Positions 25,722 to 34,667 of a stretch of DNA of 64,000 bases are shown here, piece after piece. The stretch lies in contig CAVVNR010000008.1 of assembly GCA_963749715.1 (NCBI GenBank), positions 186,001-250,000 of the forward strand, read 5' to 3'. This DNA comes from Roseiarcus sp963749715 (GTDB lineage: Bacteria > Pseudomonadota > Alphaproteobacteria > Rhizobiales > Beijerinckiaceae). Under the pieces are notes generated by a model. It ran no database searches, had not been told where the DNA came from, and worked only from the letters and a program-made list of their open reading frames with translations. The translations under genes and the position numbers were made by a program. Positions within the stretch are counted from its first letter, which is position 1. Every line of letters begins with the position of its first letter.

Positions 25722-26804
25722 TCACCCGCTCAATCCCCCGGCGAGCGTCGGGATGTCGAGCGGCTTGAAGCCGTAGTGGTTGATCCAGCGCAGGTCCGCA
25801 TCGAAGAAGTCGCGCAGGTCCGGGAGGCCATACTTCAGCATCGCCACCCGGTCGATCCCCATGCCCCAGGCGAAGCCCTGATAGGCCTCCGGGTCGATGC
25901 CGCAATTTGAAAGCACATTGGGATGGACCATTCCGCAGCCCAGGACTTCGAGCCAGTCCTCCCCCTCGCCGAAGCGGATCTCCCCGGCCGAGCGGCGGCA
26001 TTGGATGTCGACCTCGAGCGAAGGCGAGGTGAAGGGGAAATAGCTCGGCCTGAAGCGCATACCGATGTTGGGCGCCTCGAAGAACGCCTTGCAGAATTCC
26101 TCCAATACCCACTTCAGGTTGGCGAGCGTCGCGCGACCGTCGACCACCAGCCCCTCGACTTGATGGAACATCGGCGTATGTGTCTGGTCGGCGTCACGCC
26201 GGTAGGTCCGGCCGGGGCAGATGACGCGAATCGGCGGCCTTTGCGCGAGCATCGTTCGCACCTGCACCGGGCTCGTGTGGGTGCGCAGAAGCTTGCGCTC
26301 GCCATGCCCGTCGGGGGCGAGAAAGAACGTGTCGTGCATCTCGCGCGCCGGATGGCCGGGCGGGAAGTTGAGCTTGGTGAAATTGTAGTCGTCACTCTCG
26401 ATGTCGGGCCCTTCGGCGACCGAAAAGCCCATGTCGGCGAAAATGGCGACGACCTGGTCCATGACCTGGCTGATCGGATGGACGCGCCCAGTCTCGACCC
26501 CCGGCAGGGGGACCGGTAGCGTGACGTCGACCGCCTCGCGCTTAAGCTGGGCCTCGCGGGCCGTGTTCTTCAGCGCCGCACGCCGCGCGGAGAGCGCTCG
26601 GGCGACCTTGTCCTTGAGCGCGTTGATGGCGGCGCCATGCGCCTTGCGTTCGTCGGGGTTGAGCTTGCCGAGCGTGGCAAGGAGCGCCGAAATCGATCCC
26701 TTCTTGCCGAACGCCGCGACGCGCGCGGCTTCGAGCGCGCTTTCGTCGATCGCCGTGTCGATGGCGTCGAGCGTCTCCCGTTCGAGGGCGGCAAGGTCGG
26801 ACAT
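25722..26804 (-). CDS. pheS: Phenylalanyl-tRNA synthetase alpha subunit
   Basis: PheS is the catalytic subunit of phenylalanyl-tRNA synthetase. The 360-residue protein has an N-terminal coiled coil (about residues 1-90) that binds tRNA, then class II motifs: HPISQVMDQVVAIFADMGF, FNFTKLNFPPGHPA-like motif 1 region, CPGRTYRRDADQTHTPMFHQ (motif 2) and GFAWGMGIDRVAMLKYG (motif 3). ATG 26804 (MSDLAALE) gives the usual length; a longer frame reaches upstream without similarity. It leads the pheS-DUF4160-DUF2442-pheT series. Confidence 0.96.
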   Translation of the reverse strand: MSDLAALERETLDAIDTAIDESALEAARVAAFGKKGSISALLATLGKLNPDERKAHGAAINALKDKVARALSARRAALKNTAREAQLKREAVDVTLPVPLPGVETGRVHPISQVMDQVVAIFADMGFSVAEGPDIESDDYNFTKLNFPPGHPAREMHDTFFLAPDGHGERKLLRTHTSPVQVRTMLAQRPPIRVICPGRTYRRDADQTHTPMFHQVEGLVVDGRATLANLKWVLEEFCKAFFEAPNIGMRFRPSYFPFTSPSLEVDIQCRRSAGEIRFGEGEDWLEVLGCGMVHPNVLSNCGIDPEAYQGFAWGMGIDRVAMLKYGLPDLRDFFDADLRWINHYGFKPLDIPTLAGGLSG

Positions 26805-26999
26805 GGCGGGCCTACTCTTTCGCAGGCGCCGCCAAATCCTTTCTCCCGCGGTTGCGGGTGAAAGCGGCGCCAAAGGGCGGCTGCAGGGCGCCCGTCTTTC
26901 GACGGGCCGGGGCGCCAGATGAGCGTTCCAAAAACGGAGCGGGCGAAGCAATCGCCCCGAAACTCTGCCGCAAAGCCCGTCAGGGTACGGCTGGGGAGC

Positions 27000-27365
27000 T
27001 TAGGCCGCTTTGGGCGCCGAGCTCTTCGCCTGTTCGACGATCGTGGCAAACGCCGCGGGCTCCGAAATGGCAAGCTCCGACAGCACCTTTCGGTCGACTT
27101 CAATCCCCGCTTCGGCGAGGGCGGAGATAAATCGGCTATAGGTCAGCCCATGCTCGCGGACCGCGGCGTTGATGCGTTAAATCCACAGGGCGCGGAACTC
27201 GCGCTTACGGTTCTTGCGGTCGCGGTAGGCGTATTGCATCGACTTGTCGACCGCGGCCTTGGCGGCGCGGATTGTGTTCTTGCGCCGGCCGAAGAAGCCC
27301 TTGGCGGCCTTCAGCACCTTCTTATGCTTGGCGTGGGACGTTACGCCCCTTTTGACGCGCGACAT
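27000..27365 (-). pseudogene. rplT: Ribosomal protein L20 gene with an internal stop codon
   Basis: L20 binds 23S rRNA and is needed for early assembly of the large subunit. The N-terminal 62 residues are normal (MSRVKRGVTSHAKHKKVLK and NRKREFRALWI). TAA then occupies the place of the conserved Gln in WIQRIN (minus strand, bases 27179-27177), and the same frame continues as RINAAVREHGLTYSRFI and onward to a proper stop at 27002-27000. The complete reading would be 121 residues. Only one base change (CAA to TAA) is needed. Because L20 lacking its C-terminal half is unlikely to work, a sequence error or an unusual suppression should be considered. Confidence 0.92.
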
Positions 27366-27388
27366 GGTTCCATTCTCCGGGAAAGAGT

Positions 27389-27589
27389 TCAGCCGTTCGG
27401 CAGATAGTACTTCTTGACCTTGTCGCCGTCGGTCTTGAACAGGACCGACGTCCCGCGCAGATCGCGGATCTGCTTGGGCGTGCGTTTGATCATGCCATGG
27501 CGCTTGCCGCGCTGGACGTAGACGACCTTGCCGGTCCCGGTGACCTTGAAGCGCTTCTTTGCGCCCGATTTGGTCTTCAACTTGGGCAT
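27389..27589 (-). CDS. rpmI: Ribosomal protein L35
   Basis: L35 is a small basic protein of the large ribosomal subunit. The 66-residue product reads MPKLKTKSGAKKRFKVTGTGKV and ends with KKYYLPNG, fully typical of the family. It precedes rplT by 23 bases in the same direction, the usual order rpmI-rplT; infC, often before them, is not adjacent here. A GC-rich hairpin lies about 40 bases before its start and may be part of a control leader. Confidence 0.96.
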   Translation of the reverse strand: MPKLKTKSGAKKRFKVTGTGKVVYVQRGKRHGMIKRTPKQIRDLRGTSVLFKTDGDKVKKYYLPNG

Positions 27590-27628
27590 TTGGCTCTCCT
27601 AAAGGCTTGACGCCCTCTTGGCATTCGG

Positions 27629-27644
27629 CGGGGCCAAGGCCCCG
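27629..27644 (-). promoter_or_regulatory. GC-rich hairpin in the rpmI leader
   Basis: The perfect inverted repeat CGGGGCC-AA-GGCCCCG lies 40 bases upstream of the rpmI ATG. The rpmI-rplT transcript in several bacteria is controlled by L20 binding to leader RNA, so a leader structure here is plausible. The loop is only two bases and no U-run follows on the minus strand, so it is not a classic terminator for an upstream gene. Function is inferred. Confidence 0.4.
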
Positions 27645-27830
27645 TTCGCGCGAGCGGAAAAAACCGCCACGGCAGCCCTTACGGCCGGGCGGTTCTCAAG
27701 GCGCGGGGTCTTACGCGAAAGAGAGCAGCGACGCAAGGGCGTTGCGCAATTAGATTTGGTAGCTGCTCACCGGGAGGCCAGAAGCCCAAGCGTCGCGATC
27801 TTGGCGCCATATCGATCGAAGTGTGTCGCC

Positions 27831-29420
27831 TCACTGCGGGTAGGAATAGGCCCCGGCATCTTCTTGAGTAGTGGTTCGCTCGTCCCCGAGGATATCGAGG
27901 GACGGCGCGCCCGTCGCCGAGCCTGCTCCTATGGCCGGCGCGTTCGCCTGGAGCATCAGATTGTAGGTAAACGTCGATGGGCTGTAGCCGGCCCCGAACT
28001 CGCAGGCCGTTCCGCATCCGTCGATCAGGTTGGCGTTCCCGTACGTGCCGGGTTTGCCGATATATGTCCCAACGCCTTTGATGTACCAGAAGATGAGCGG
28101 GCCGCCCGCGCCGGTCATCACGACGTTATGGTCCGCGGTGATCGTCGGATCCTGGGATTGCATGTTCAGTCCGGAAGTAAGATTGTTGAACACCCTTAAG
28201 TAAGCGTCCGTAAATCCGGCAGTAGTAGGCTGGATGGTAATAAACGGGAAGCCTGTTTCGATACCATCTGGAATCAATGTATTATTGGCTATAATACTGT
28301 TTGTTAGATTACCAAATACGATACCATTTCCCGATGACGTTACAATTACATTATTTACCACAAAAACGTTGTTATAGGCCGCAATCCCAGCGCTGTAGTC
28401 GTCGATCCCATCCAGCCAGATCGGGAACCGCAGGTTTGGATCGACCCGGTCAATGATCGTGTTGCCAGCGATCAGCACATTGTTGAACTGATAGTATGTC
28501 GCCGGCGCAACCGCCGACCCCGCATATCCCTGGAAAGCGTCCATATGGGCGCCGATGTTGAAATTCAGAGCGTCGTGAACGTAATTCCTCGTCATGGCGA
28601 TGTTGCTGGCCGCGTAGTTGACTGCGTCATCCCCGAAGTGGTCGATCTCGTTGCCGCTGAGCAGCGAGTTGTTCGCCATCATCTCGGCGCCGAAGTGGTT
28701 GGCGGTGATGTGCGAATTGGTGATCGAAACGCAGGTGGTGTTGGCGCCGTTGTTTGACCCGATCGCACTGATGCCCACGCGGGTATTGGCGGTCCACTGC
28801 GCCTGTGTCCAGGTGGCATAGACCGAGGGGTCTGCCGCCGATACGTTCATGTTGGTGAGGACAATGTTGGAGGTCGGATACGATGCGCCCTGATCGCCGA
28901 CGTTGACGATAGGCGCCTGGTATTGGACGGTCTGCAGCGACTGCACCTTGATCCCCGAGAACACAAAGCCGGACGAACCCGATACAGTCAGCGAGGTGAA
29001 GACCGGCGTCTGACCCGGCGCCGCGGCGATGGTCACGAACGAGGGATTGTTGACGGGAGCCTTGTATTGGCCGACCGAGACCGCCCCGTAGTTTCCGCTC
29101 ATCAGCAGGACTTCGTCGCCGGGCTCGATCGGTCCGGCGTTGGGGCCGGGCACGTATCCGTACGCGTTGCGGTAGGGCGCGGTCGTCAAGAGCGGGTAAT
29201 TGTACCCCGTCGTCGCTTGGAAGACCGCCTCCAGCGAGTTCCACGGGCTCGCCTTTGAGCCATCGCCGCCCGCGGCCGCCGTCCAGCCGTGGATAGGGTC
29301 GACGTACCAGACATTCCCGAACGTGGACGGCGGGGTCAAGCAACCGCTATAGACCCTCTGTGCATCGGCAGGAAAAACGTCGCAGAAAAGCAGAATTACG
29401 GCGCAGGTTAGCGTCTTCAT
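27831..29420 (-). CDS. Secreted right-handed beta-helix protein
   Basis: The 529-residue product has a signal peptide (MKTLTCAVILLFCDVFPADA/Q) and a series of short Asn-rich repeats typical of a right-handed parallel beta-helix: NIVLTNMNVS, VSITNSHITANHFGAEMM, NIAMTRNYVHDA, NVLIAGNTIIDRV, NVFVVNNVIVTSS and NSIIANNTLIP. Such folds bind or cleave polysaccharides. No pectate-lyase catalytic pattern is obvious. ATG 29420 starts the signal peptide; a longer frame opens 63 bases earlier. It lies downstream of the FkbH/ACP/MBOAT/SGNH genes, same direction, after a gap of 420 bases, and may act on the polysaccharide they modify. Confidence 0.78.
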   Translation of the reverse strand: MKTLTCAVILLFCDVFPADAQRVYSGCLTPPSTFGNVWYVDPIHGWTAAAGGDGSKASPWNSLEAVFQATTGYNYPLLTTAPYRNAYGYVPGPNAGPIEPGDEVLLMSGNYGAVSVGQYKAPVNNPSFVTIAAAPGQTPVFTSLTVSGSSGFVFSGIKVQSLQTVQYQAPIVNVGDQGASYPTSNIVLTNMNVSAADPSVYATWTQAQWTANTRVGISAIGSNNGANTTCVSITNSHITANHFGAEMMANNSLLSGNEIDHFGDDAVNYAASNIAMTRNYVHDALNFNIGAHMDAFQGYAGSAVAPATYYQFNNVLIAGNTIIDRVDPNLRFPIWLDGIDDYSAGIAAYNNVFVVNNVIVTSSGNGIVFGNLTNSIIANNTLIPDGIETGFPFITIQPTTAGFTDAYLRVFNNLTSGLNMQSQDPTITADHNVVMTGAGGPLIFWYIKGVGTYIGKPGTYGNANLIDGCGTACEFGAGYSPSTFTYNLMLQANAPAIGAGSATGAPSLDILGDERTTTQEDAGAYSYPQ

Positions 29421-29842
29421 TAAATCCCCCCCATCCCCTGGCCCGTTCGGCTCATGTAAAATGGATGAACTTGTCTCTATCATGCTTGGTCTAAGCTTTC
29501 AATGACAGATTTGTTACCCCCTAACCAGTTAGATAACTCGCAGGGGGATTCGTCGTGGACTGCATAAGTTGATTGGGAATTACTTAATGACAGGGGGTTC
29601 ACGGGATAAGACTGGAGCGCAGTCGTCGTGACGTTTGCGAAAGCTGCGCGTCTGATGAAATGTAACAATCGCGTCTGCGGCGAAACTCCGGGGTGAATAT
29701 ATCGGCCGGTTAAGCGCTGATCGTGGCGCGATCTCGGGGCAGACCTGTAGCCTACGGCCGGTCAGTCGAACCGCGGCGTCGCGGCCGCTGAGGGTGGACG
29801 AACAGCGCTACACGCGCTCCCATCCTCGAGGCGCCGCATACT
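29421..29842. other. Intergenic region before the beta-helix gene
   Basis: These 420 bases should contain the promoter of the leftward beta-helix gene and the 3' end of the SGNH-gene transcript. The part next to the ATG is AT-rich with a C/G tract (ccccccatcccc on the plus strand), and the remainder is mixed. No additional gene, repeat or clear terminator is visible. Confidence 0.35.
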
Positions 29843-30841
29843 TCAGAGGACGAGACCGTCGATCGCGTCTGCGAGCCGGGTGCTCGCGATCATTGCGCCG
29901 GCATGATTCAAATGCGACCAATTCTCGTAAAGCTGGTCGTGCTGCGCCAGGTCGCCGAAGCTCAAAACCGGACCGTGTTGCTGCAGAAACTCGAGGTCGC
30001 TGATCGTCAGGGGACCCTCGAAGATCGGCAGGAAGACGAAGATCAACTGCGTCCCGTGAGCTTTGGCCGTACGCGCGATTTCACGGATGTAGAGATGATC
30101 TTCGCCGCCGTTGATCCGGTCGAACGCGCGGGCGACCAAGGTGTCCGGAACCGATCCGACGCCTTGGGCGAGCAGCGTCGCGCGCGGAACCGGGTGGTCC
30201 ATATCGACTATTTTTCCGGTTACCTCGTTGGCGAAGCTGGTTGTGTAATCGGTGCGCGTCCGCGCGTAGGCGTCGGGATCGAACTGCTTTGTGAAGCCAA
30301 ACAGATTTGGGAATAAGTTCGCGCCAAACAGCGTTGCCTGACGGACGGGCAAGTAAGCGAGGTTGTAGATATAGTCGTGAAGGAACGGCGTCGGAGGGAA
30401 CGCGATCGCCTTCTCCGGCGCGATAAATCTGAATGCGTAGTGCCCCACCAGATAGGGCTGGTCGTCGACCTGCAAAACGATCACCTTGGGGGATTTGGTC
30501 TTGAACAGCTCGTCCACGATCATCGACTGCATGTTGCGTCCCGAGCCTTCAACCGCGAAGTTGACGACGTTGACGTGCTTGCCGTGCTGGGCGAGCCGCT
30601 CCTCGACAGCGGCGGCGCCGAAGCCGAGCTGGGCGCGGGAAGGACCGAGAATGACGACGTCGATCGGCGTCGGATCGAAGTGAATCCGCTCATAGATCCA
30701 TCGCGCCCGGCCGTTAAGATAATCGCGCGGGTATTGCCAGCGCTGATACGCGTTCTCCGGCAGCAGGCAGACGGCGGCGTCGAGAACGAGCGCGACGGCG
30801 ACCGCCGCGCAGAGAACGCCAAGAAGTCTCAGTCCGGCCAT
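29843..30841 (-). CDS. SGNH-like / DltD-AlgJ-type exported protein, partner of MBOAT
   Basis: The 332-residue protein has an N-terminal membrane anchor (LLGVLCAAVAVALVLDAAVCLL) and an extracytoplasmic SGNH-hydrolase-like domain. The nucleophile-type motif is VVILGPSRAQLGFG (Ser in GPSR), followed by VNFAVEGSGRNM and a late WSHLNHAG with the expected His. At the usual Asp place two residues before SH, there is Asn-Trp instead, so the catalytic acid may be missing. Companion proteins of this kind (DltD, AlgJ/AlgX) help transfer acyl groups delivered by an MBOAT across the membrane. It follows the MBOAT gene by 93 bases. Confidence 0.72.
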   Translation of the reverse strand: MAGLRLLGVLCAAVAVALVLDAAVCLLPENAYQRWQYPRDYLNGRARWIYERIHFDPTPIDVVILGPSRAQLGFGAAAVEERLAQHGKHVNVVNFAVEGSGRNMQSMIVDELFKTKSPKVIVLQVDDQPYLVGHYAFRFIAPEKAIAFPPTPFLHDYIYNLAYLPVRQATLFGANLFPNLFGFTKQFDPDAYARTRTDYTTSFANEVTGKIVDMDHPVPRATLLAQGVGSVPDTLVARAFDRINGGEDHLYIREIARTAKAHGTQLIFVFLPIFEGPLTISDLEFLQQHGPVLSFGDLAQHDQLYENWSHLNHAGAMIASTRLADAIDGLVL

Positions 30842-30934
30842 GGGTTCCTCTGGCGTCTAAGTGCGATGCGGGGCGCCGGCGCAAGCGGCGCGCGGCGGTT
30901 CAGGACAGCCGCGCTCCCGCCGCGGCTCCGCCGG

Positions 30935-32356
30935 CTAAAACTGCCCATAGATGAATTGTCCGCCCGCCTCGGTTGAGAGGACAGTGAGCAGGAACAGGCC
31001 AATGCCGTACTGCAGCCACTGCGGCGCGACCCTGCCGATCGACTGCACGAGCCCCCGCGCGCCGGGCGCCCCCGCGCCGATGAAAAGGGCGATGGCCATG
31101 CAAATGAATGTGGGAACGATGAGGTTCGGCGGCATGTCGGACCAGCCGGTGGGCCCGCTTGGCGCAGCGCCGAGAACCTGCCGCAGGATGGCCGTCGACT
31201 CGCCCCAGGTCGAGGAATGGAAAAAGATCTGCGAGAAGCTCATCAGCGCGAAGGTCAAAACCGCGCCGAGGAAGCCCACGACCGCACGCGGCGGGCGCAA
31301 GGCGTCGCCATCCGCCGCCTTTGTCTTGCCGGCGGCGCGCTTGCGGCGGGCGCGGGCGCCGAGAATCAGCACGGTGACAGTGAGAAAGACCGCGTGAAGC
31401 ACGCCGAACACGAAATAGTTGAGCGTGAACCCATGCCAGACGCCGATGATGATCATGTTGATGCAGACCGCGGCGATCAGTCCGGGCCGGCCATAGTCGC
31501 GCAGCGCCATCGACATCGGAGTGAACAGGTAGTCGGTGAGCCAACTGGTCAGGCTCATGTGCCAGCGCCGCCACATCTCCTGGATGTTGACGGCCGCGAA
31601 GGGCGCATTGAAGTTGGGCGGACCTTCGACGCCAAACAGCTTGCCGACGCCAAGCGCGATGTTGGTATATCCGGCGAAGTCGGCATAGAGCTGGATGGTG
31701 TAGCAGGCGACGGTCGTCAGCATCACTGAATAACGATAATCCGCGTGAGACTTGTCGACCACATCGATGAAGGCCGCGAGGCGGTCGCCGACCAGCGTCT
31801 TCATCATCAAACCGCCGAGGATGTAACGAAAGGCCGTTTCAATCTGGTCGGGATCGAGCGACCTTCCCATGACGTCGCGGATCTGGGCGAAAAACGGTTC
31901 CGGCCGCTGGATGGGACCGCTCACGATCTGCGGAAAGAACGCCGGGAACAACAGGAACACCACCGGATCGCGTTCGACCGCGCCGTCGTCCCAGTAGACG
32001 TCGATGAGGTAGGAGATCAGTTTGAACGAGTAGTAAGAGACGCCTAGCGGCAACAAGAGGCCGCGCCAGGCGCCTACGGCCTTGAAGGCCGCGATCACGG
32101 CGACTACCGTCGCGACGCCGACGCCCATCAGCGTGGTTTTGATTCGTTCGCTGCCGCTTCTCGCGATCATGAGGCCGAGCGCATAGACGGCGGCCGATGC
32201 GATGATGAGCAAAGCCAGATAGACTCGGCTCGACAGGGCGTAGAAGGCGTAGGAGAGCGCCAGAAGATAGATCGCCCGCCATCGTCCGGGGAGCAGATAA
32301 AACGCCACCACGACCGGAACGAGGCCGATGAAAAACAGTGGCGAAGTGAAACTCAC
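30935..32356 (-). CDS. MBOAT family membrane O-acyltransferase
   Basis: MBOAT proteins of the AlgI/DltB branch carry acyl groups across the inner membrane for attachment to surface polymers. The 473-residue product has about eleven hydrophobic segments and the conserved motifs FFPQIVSGPIQRPEPF, YADFAGYTNIALGVGKLFG, MWRRWHMSLTSWLTDYLF and IIIGVWHGFTLNY, where the His of VWHG is the family's catalytic residue. It abuts the ACP gene upstream (no gap between the ACP stop and this ATG), so the two are surely coexpressed. The acyl group is probably provided by that ACP. Confidence 0.92.
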   Translation of the reverse strand: MSFTSPLFFIGLVPVVVAFYLLPGRWRAIYLLALSYAFYALSSRVYLALLIIASAAVYALGLMIARSGSERIKTTLMGVGVATVVAVIAAFKAVGAWRGLLLPLGVSYYSFKLISYLIDVYWDDGAVERDPVVFLLFPAFFPQIVSGPIQRPEPFFAQIRDVMGRSLDPDQIETAFRYILGGLMMKTLVGDRLAAFIDVVDKSHADYRYSVMLTTVACYTIQLYADFAGYTNIALGVGKLFGVEGPPNFNAPFAAVNIQEMWRRWHMSLTSWLTDYLFTPMSMALRDYGRPGLIAAVCINMIIIGVWHGFTLNYFVFGVLHAVFLTVTVLILGARARRKRAAGKTKAADGDALRPPRAVVGFLGAVLTFALMSFSQIFFHSSTWGESTAILRQVLGAAPSGPTGWSDMPPNLIVPTFICMAIALFIGAGAPGARGLVQSIGRVAPQWLQYGIGLFLLTVLSTEAGGQFIYGQF

Positions 32357-32599
32357 TTAGCCTGCCTTCTTCTTGATCAACGCCAGGAGCTCGCCGACGT
32401 TCTTGAGCGCGCGCACGTCCTTGATGCTGAACTTGACGCCGAACGCTTTCTCCACGGCGATGATCATATTGATGTTCGACAGCGAGTTCCACGTCGGGAC
32501 GTCCGCCGCGGTCATACCCTCGCTGACCACCAGCGCGTCGTCGTCGAAGACGTCGCGAAAAATGGGCGTCAATCGCGCGACGATTTCATGGGTCTCCAT
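32357..32599 (-). CDS. Acyl carrier protein paired with FkbH and MBOAT
   Basis: The 80-residue acidic protein has the helical pattern of an ACP, with the attachment Ser in TWNSLSNINMIIAVEKAFG and a preceding VFDDDALVV helix. Asp-Ser-Leu of ordinary ACPs is replaced by Asn-Ser-Leu, a form common in ACPs linked to FkbH-type proteins. It is located directly between the FkbH-like gene (15 bases upstream) and the MBOAT gene. The inferred role is to hold a glyceryl, lactyl or similar group loaded by the FkbH-like enzyme. Confidence 0.85.
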   Translation of the reverse strand: METHEIVARLTPIFRDVFDDDALVVSEGMTAADVPTWNSLSNINMIIAVEKAFGVKFSIKDVRALKNVGELLALIKKKAG

Positions 32600-32614
32600 T
32601 TCGACCCCCTGTCC

Positions 32615-34378
32615 TCAAAGCTCGTTGACGACGGGCGTCATGAACACCTCGCGCGGCTGATAAGCGTCGACGGCAAGAGCCCACTCCTGAGCGCCGTCGC
32701 CGTCCGCGACCTTCTCGAAACCGAAGCTCTCAAAGAAGCCTTTCACCATGTCGTTTTTCGACGTGGGAATGTAATGGCCGACGACGCGCCTCGCGCCAAG
32801 CCGCACGGCGTAGGTAAAGATGTTGTTCATGGCGAAGCTTTCCACCCCGCGCTGAAGGACGCGACAGCTCATCAGATACTCGTCGATTTCGAGGTCCTCG
32901 CCCGCATGCTTGAGAATCACGACCGAAATCAGGCCGTAGTCGCCGAATTTGTCGGCGAGCCTCAGCGTCAGCGGCGCGAGAGACGGGTCCTTCGTCATCG
33001 CCTCGCACGCCGCCTCGCCGTAACGGCGCGTCATCAGATTGAACTGGTTGCTGCGCTGGATGAGCTGGGCGATGCGCGGTAGATTGAAGGCGTTGAAGCG
33101 CTCGAGCCTGATTTCCATGGCGAGCGAGGCCAGATAGTCATTGATGTTGGTGAAATGGGTCTTGGTCAGCTCCCGCTGGGCTTGCTCACGGTACTGGTCT
33201 GCCCGCTGCAGGTCCGCTTCGGAGAAGGAAGCCGTCTCGAACAGGTTGAGGCTCGCCAGGTTCTGGAGATAGAGAGACGGGTCCTCGGGCAGTTCCGGCA
33301 CCACGACCTCAGGCAGGAACTCGCGCACGATGTTGCGCTCGAACGGATTGTCGTCGAGGAACACCAGCGAATCAAAGCCGATGTTCAGGGTTTTCTGGAC
33401 CAGGCGAATATTGTCGGCCTTGTTGTCCCAATTGGCGATGAAGACGGAAATATCCTCTTCCTTGAGCGCCATGTGAGGATGCTCCCGGAACGGGAGGACA
33501 GCGTTGGCGTGCTCGTTCTTGCTGACCACGGCGAGAATGATTCCGCGCCGTTTCAATTCGCCGATGAACTTCTGGAACGCGACGAACGCCTCGCCCTCGT
33601 CGAATTCTCCGAGCGCGATACCGTGCAATCCGTCGTCGCCGATCACCCCGCCCCAGAGCGTGTTGTCGAGGTCGAGTACGACGCACTTCGTGAAAAGGCC
33701 GGACGCGGCGAACACCGTGTCGAGCAGCGATTGCGCCAGCAGCGGAAGATGCTCCAGCCGGCAGGGCGTCTTCGCCATGTTCCACATTCGCGGATCGAAC
33801 CACTGCGCCCGGCCGACCGAGGCGGCGAGGAAATCGACGTCGCTCAGGAGAACGTTCCTGGTCGCGCGCGCCTTAACCGCCAGCCGATAGTTGATCTCGG
33901 TGAAAATGGAGCCGACGGAATCGGCGACCTTGAGTTCGTAGTTGCCGAAGGCGCGCTCGCTCGGCAGCACGAACGTGCTTTGAATGATCGTCGCCTGGCT
34001 ATGGGCCCGGAACGCGCTCCACAGGTTCTCAAGTCTGCCGACCGTCTCGTCGGCGAACGCCTTCCGGTCGCCGCTGGCGTAAAGGCGCCCCTTCAGCTTT
34101 TCGCTCGACAGAAGAATGACGACGTATTGCGGGGTGAACGCGTATAATGCGGAATTCGAATCGAGGATTTCAAGGTCGACGCCGTCGTAATTGCCCTCGT
34201 ACACTTCCGCTTGGACGTTATTTCGGGCTGCGACGGCGCGCATGATCGTCGCCAAGTGCTGGGTGGCGCAGTCGGCCAGGAGCGCAATGCGGATAACCTT
34301 GGCGTCGCTCGATGGTTTAAGCGCCTTCGCCTCTTTGGACAGGGCGAAATAATCTAGCGTAAGCATTGCGTGTTTCAT
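32615..34378 (-). CDS. FkbH-like HAD-superfamily protein
   Basis: FkbH-type enzymes load a glyceryl unit from 1,3-bisphosphoglycerate onto an ACP and dephosphorylate it. The 587-residue product has an N-terminal domain (about 1-210), the HAD motif CVVLDLDNTLWGGVIGDDG at about 230-250, AVVSKNEHANA and VFLDDNPFERNIVREFLP, and a C-terminal GNAT-like domain (about 440-587, GDYGLISVVIL and SKNDMVKGFFESFGF). ATG 34378 or the ATG 9 bases later is the likely start. It opens the leftward FkbH-ACP-MBOAT-SGNH set. The substrate is inferred from the family. Confidence 0.88.
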   Translation of the reverse strand: MKHAMLTLDYFALSKEAKALKPSSDAKVIRIALLADCATQHLATIMRAVAARNNVQAEVYEGNYDGVDLEILDSNSALYAFTPQYVVILLSSEKLKGRLYASGDRKAFADETVGRLENLWSAFRAHSQATIIQSTFVLPSERAFGNYELKVADSVGSIFTEINYRLAVKARATRNVLLSDVDFLAASVGRAQWFDPRMWNMAKTPCRLEHLPLLAQSLLDTVFAASGLFTKCVVLDLDNTLWGGVIGDDGLHGIALGEFDEGEAFVAFQKFIGELKRRGIILAVVSKNEHANAVLPFREHPHMALKEEDISVFIANWDNKADNIRLVQKTLNIGFDSLVFLDDNPFERNIVREFLPEVVVPELPEDPSLYLQNLASLNLFETASFSEADLQRADQYREQAQRELTKTHFTNINDYLASLAMEIRLERFNAFNLPRIAQLIQRSNQFNLMTRRYGEAACEAMTKDPSLAPLTLRLADKFGDYGLISVVILKHAGEDLEIDEYLMSCRVLQRGVESFAMNNIFTYAVRLGARRVVGHYIPTSKNDMVKGFFESFGFEKVADGDGAQEWALAVDAYQPREVFMTPVVNEL

Positions 34379-34667
34379 TGCGTCATGCCCGCGAATCACG
34401 TCAAAAATTCAGATGTTATGTGCGCAACGAGAACGAATCCGCTCTCTCATCGCCGAAAACGACGCGCGGCGCACGGGCCAGCGCGCGCATGCCCCGCCGC
34501 GGGCAGAGGGTCGGCCGCTTCTCTGCCGTCCGCGGCTGCGCTCGTCAACCCAAAACTTCCGGCGGCGTTAAGGCGACCCGGTTGCTGTCCGCGCAGCCTG
34601 CTCCTTGCGCCGTTCGCGCCGGCGCCCTATCGCAGTGCAGCATTTCTGCCTAGCGCCGCGAGGCCCC

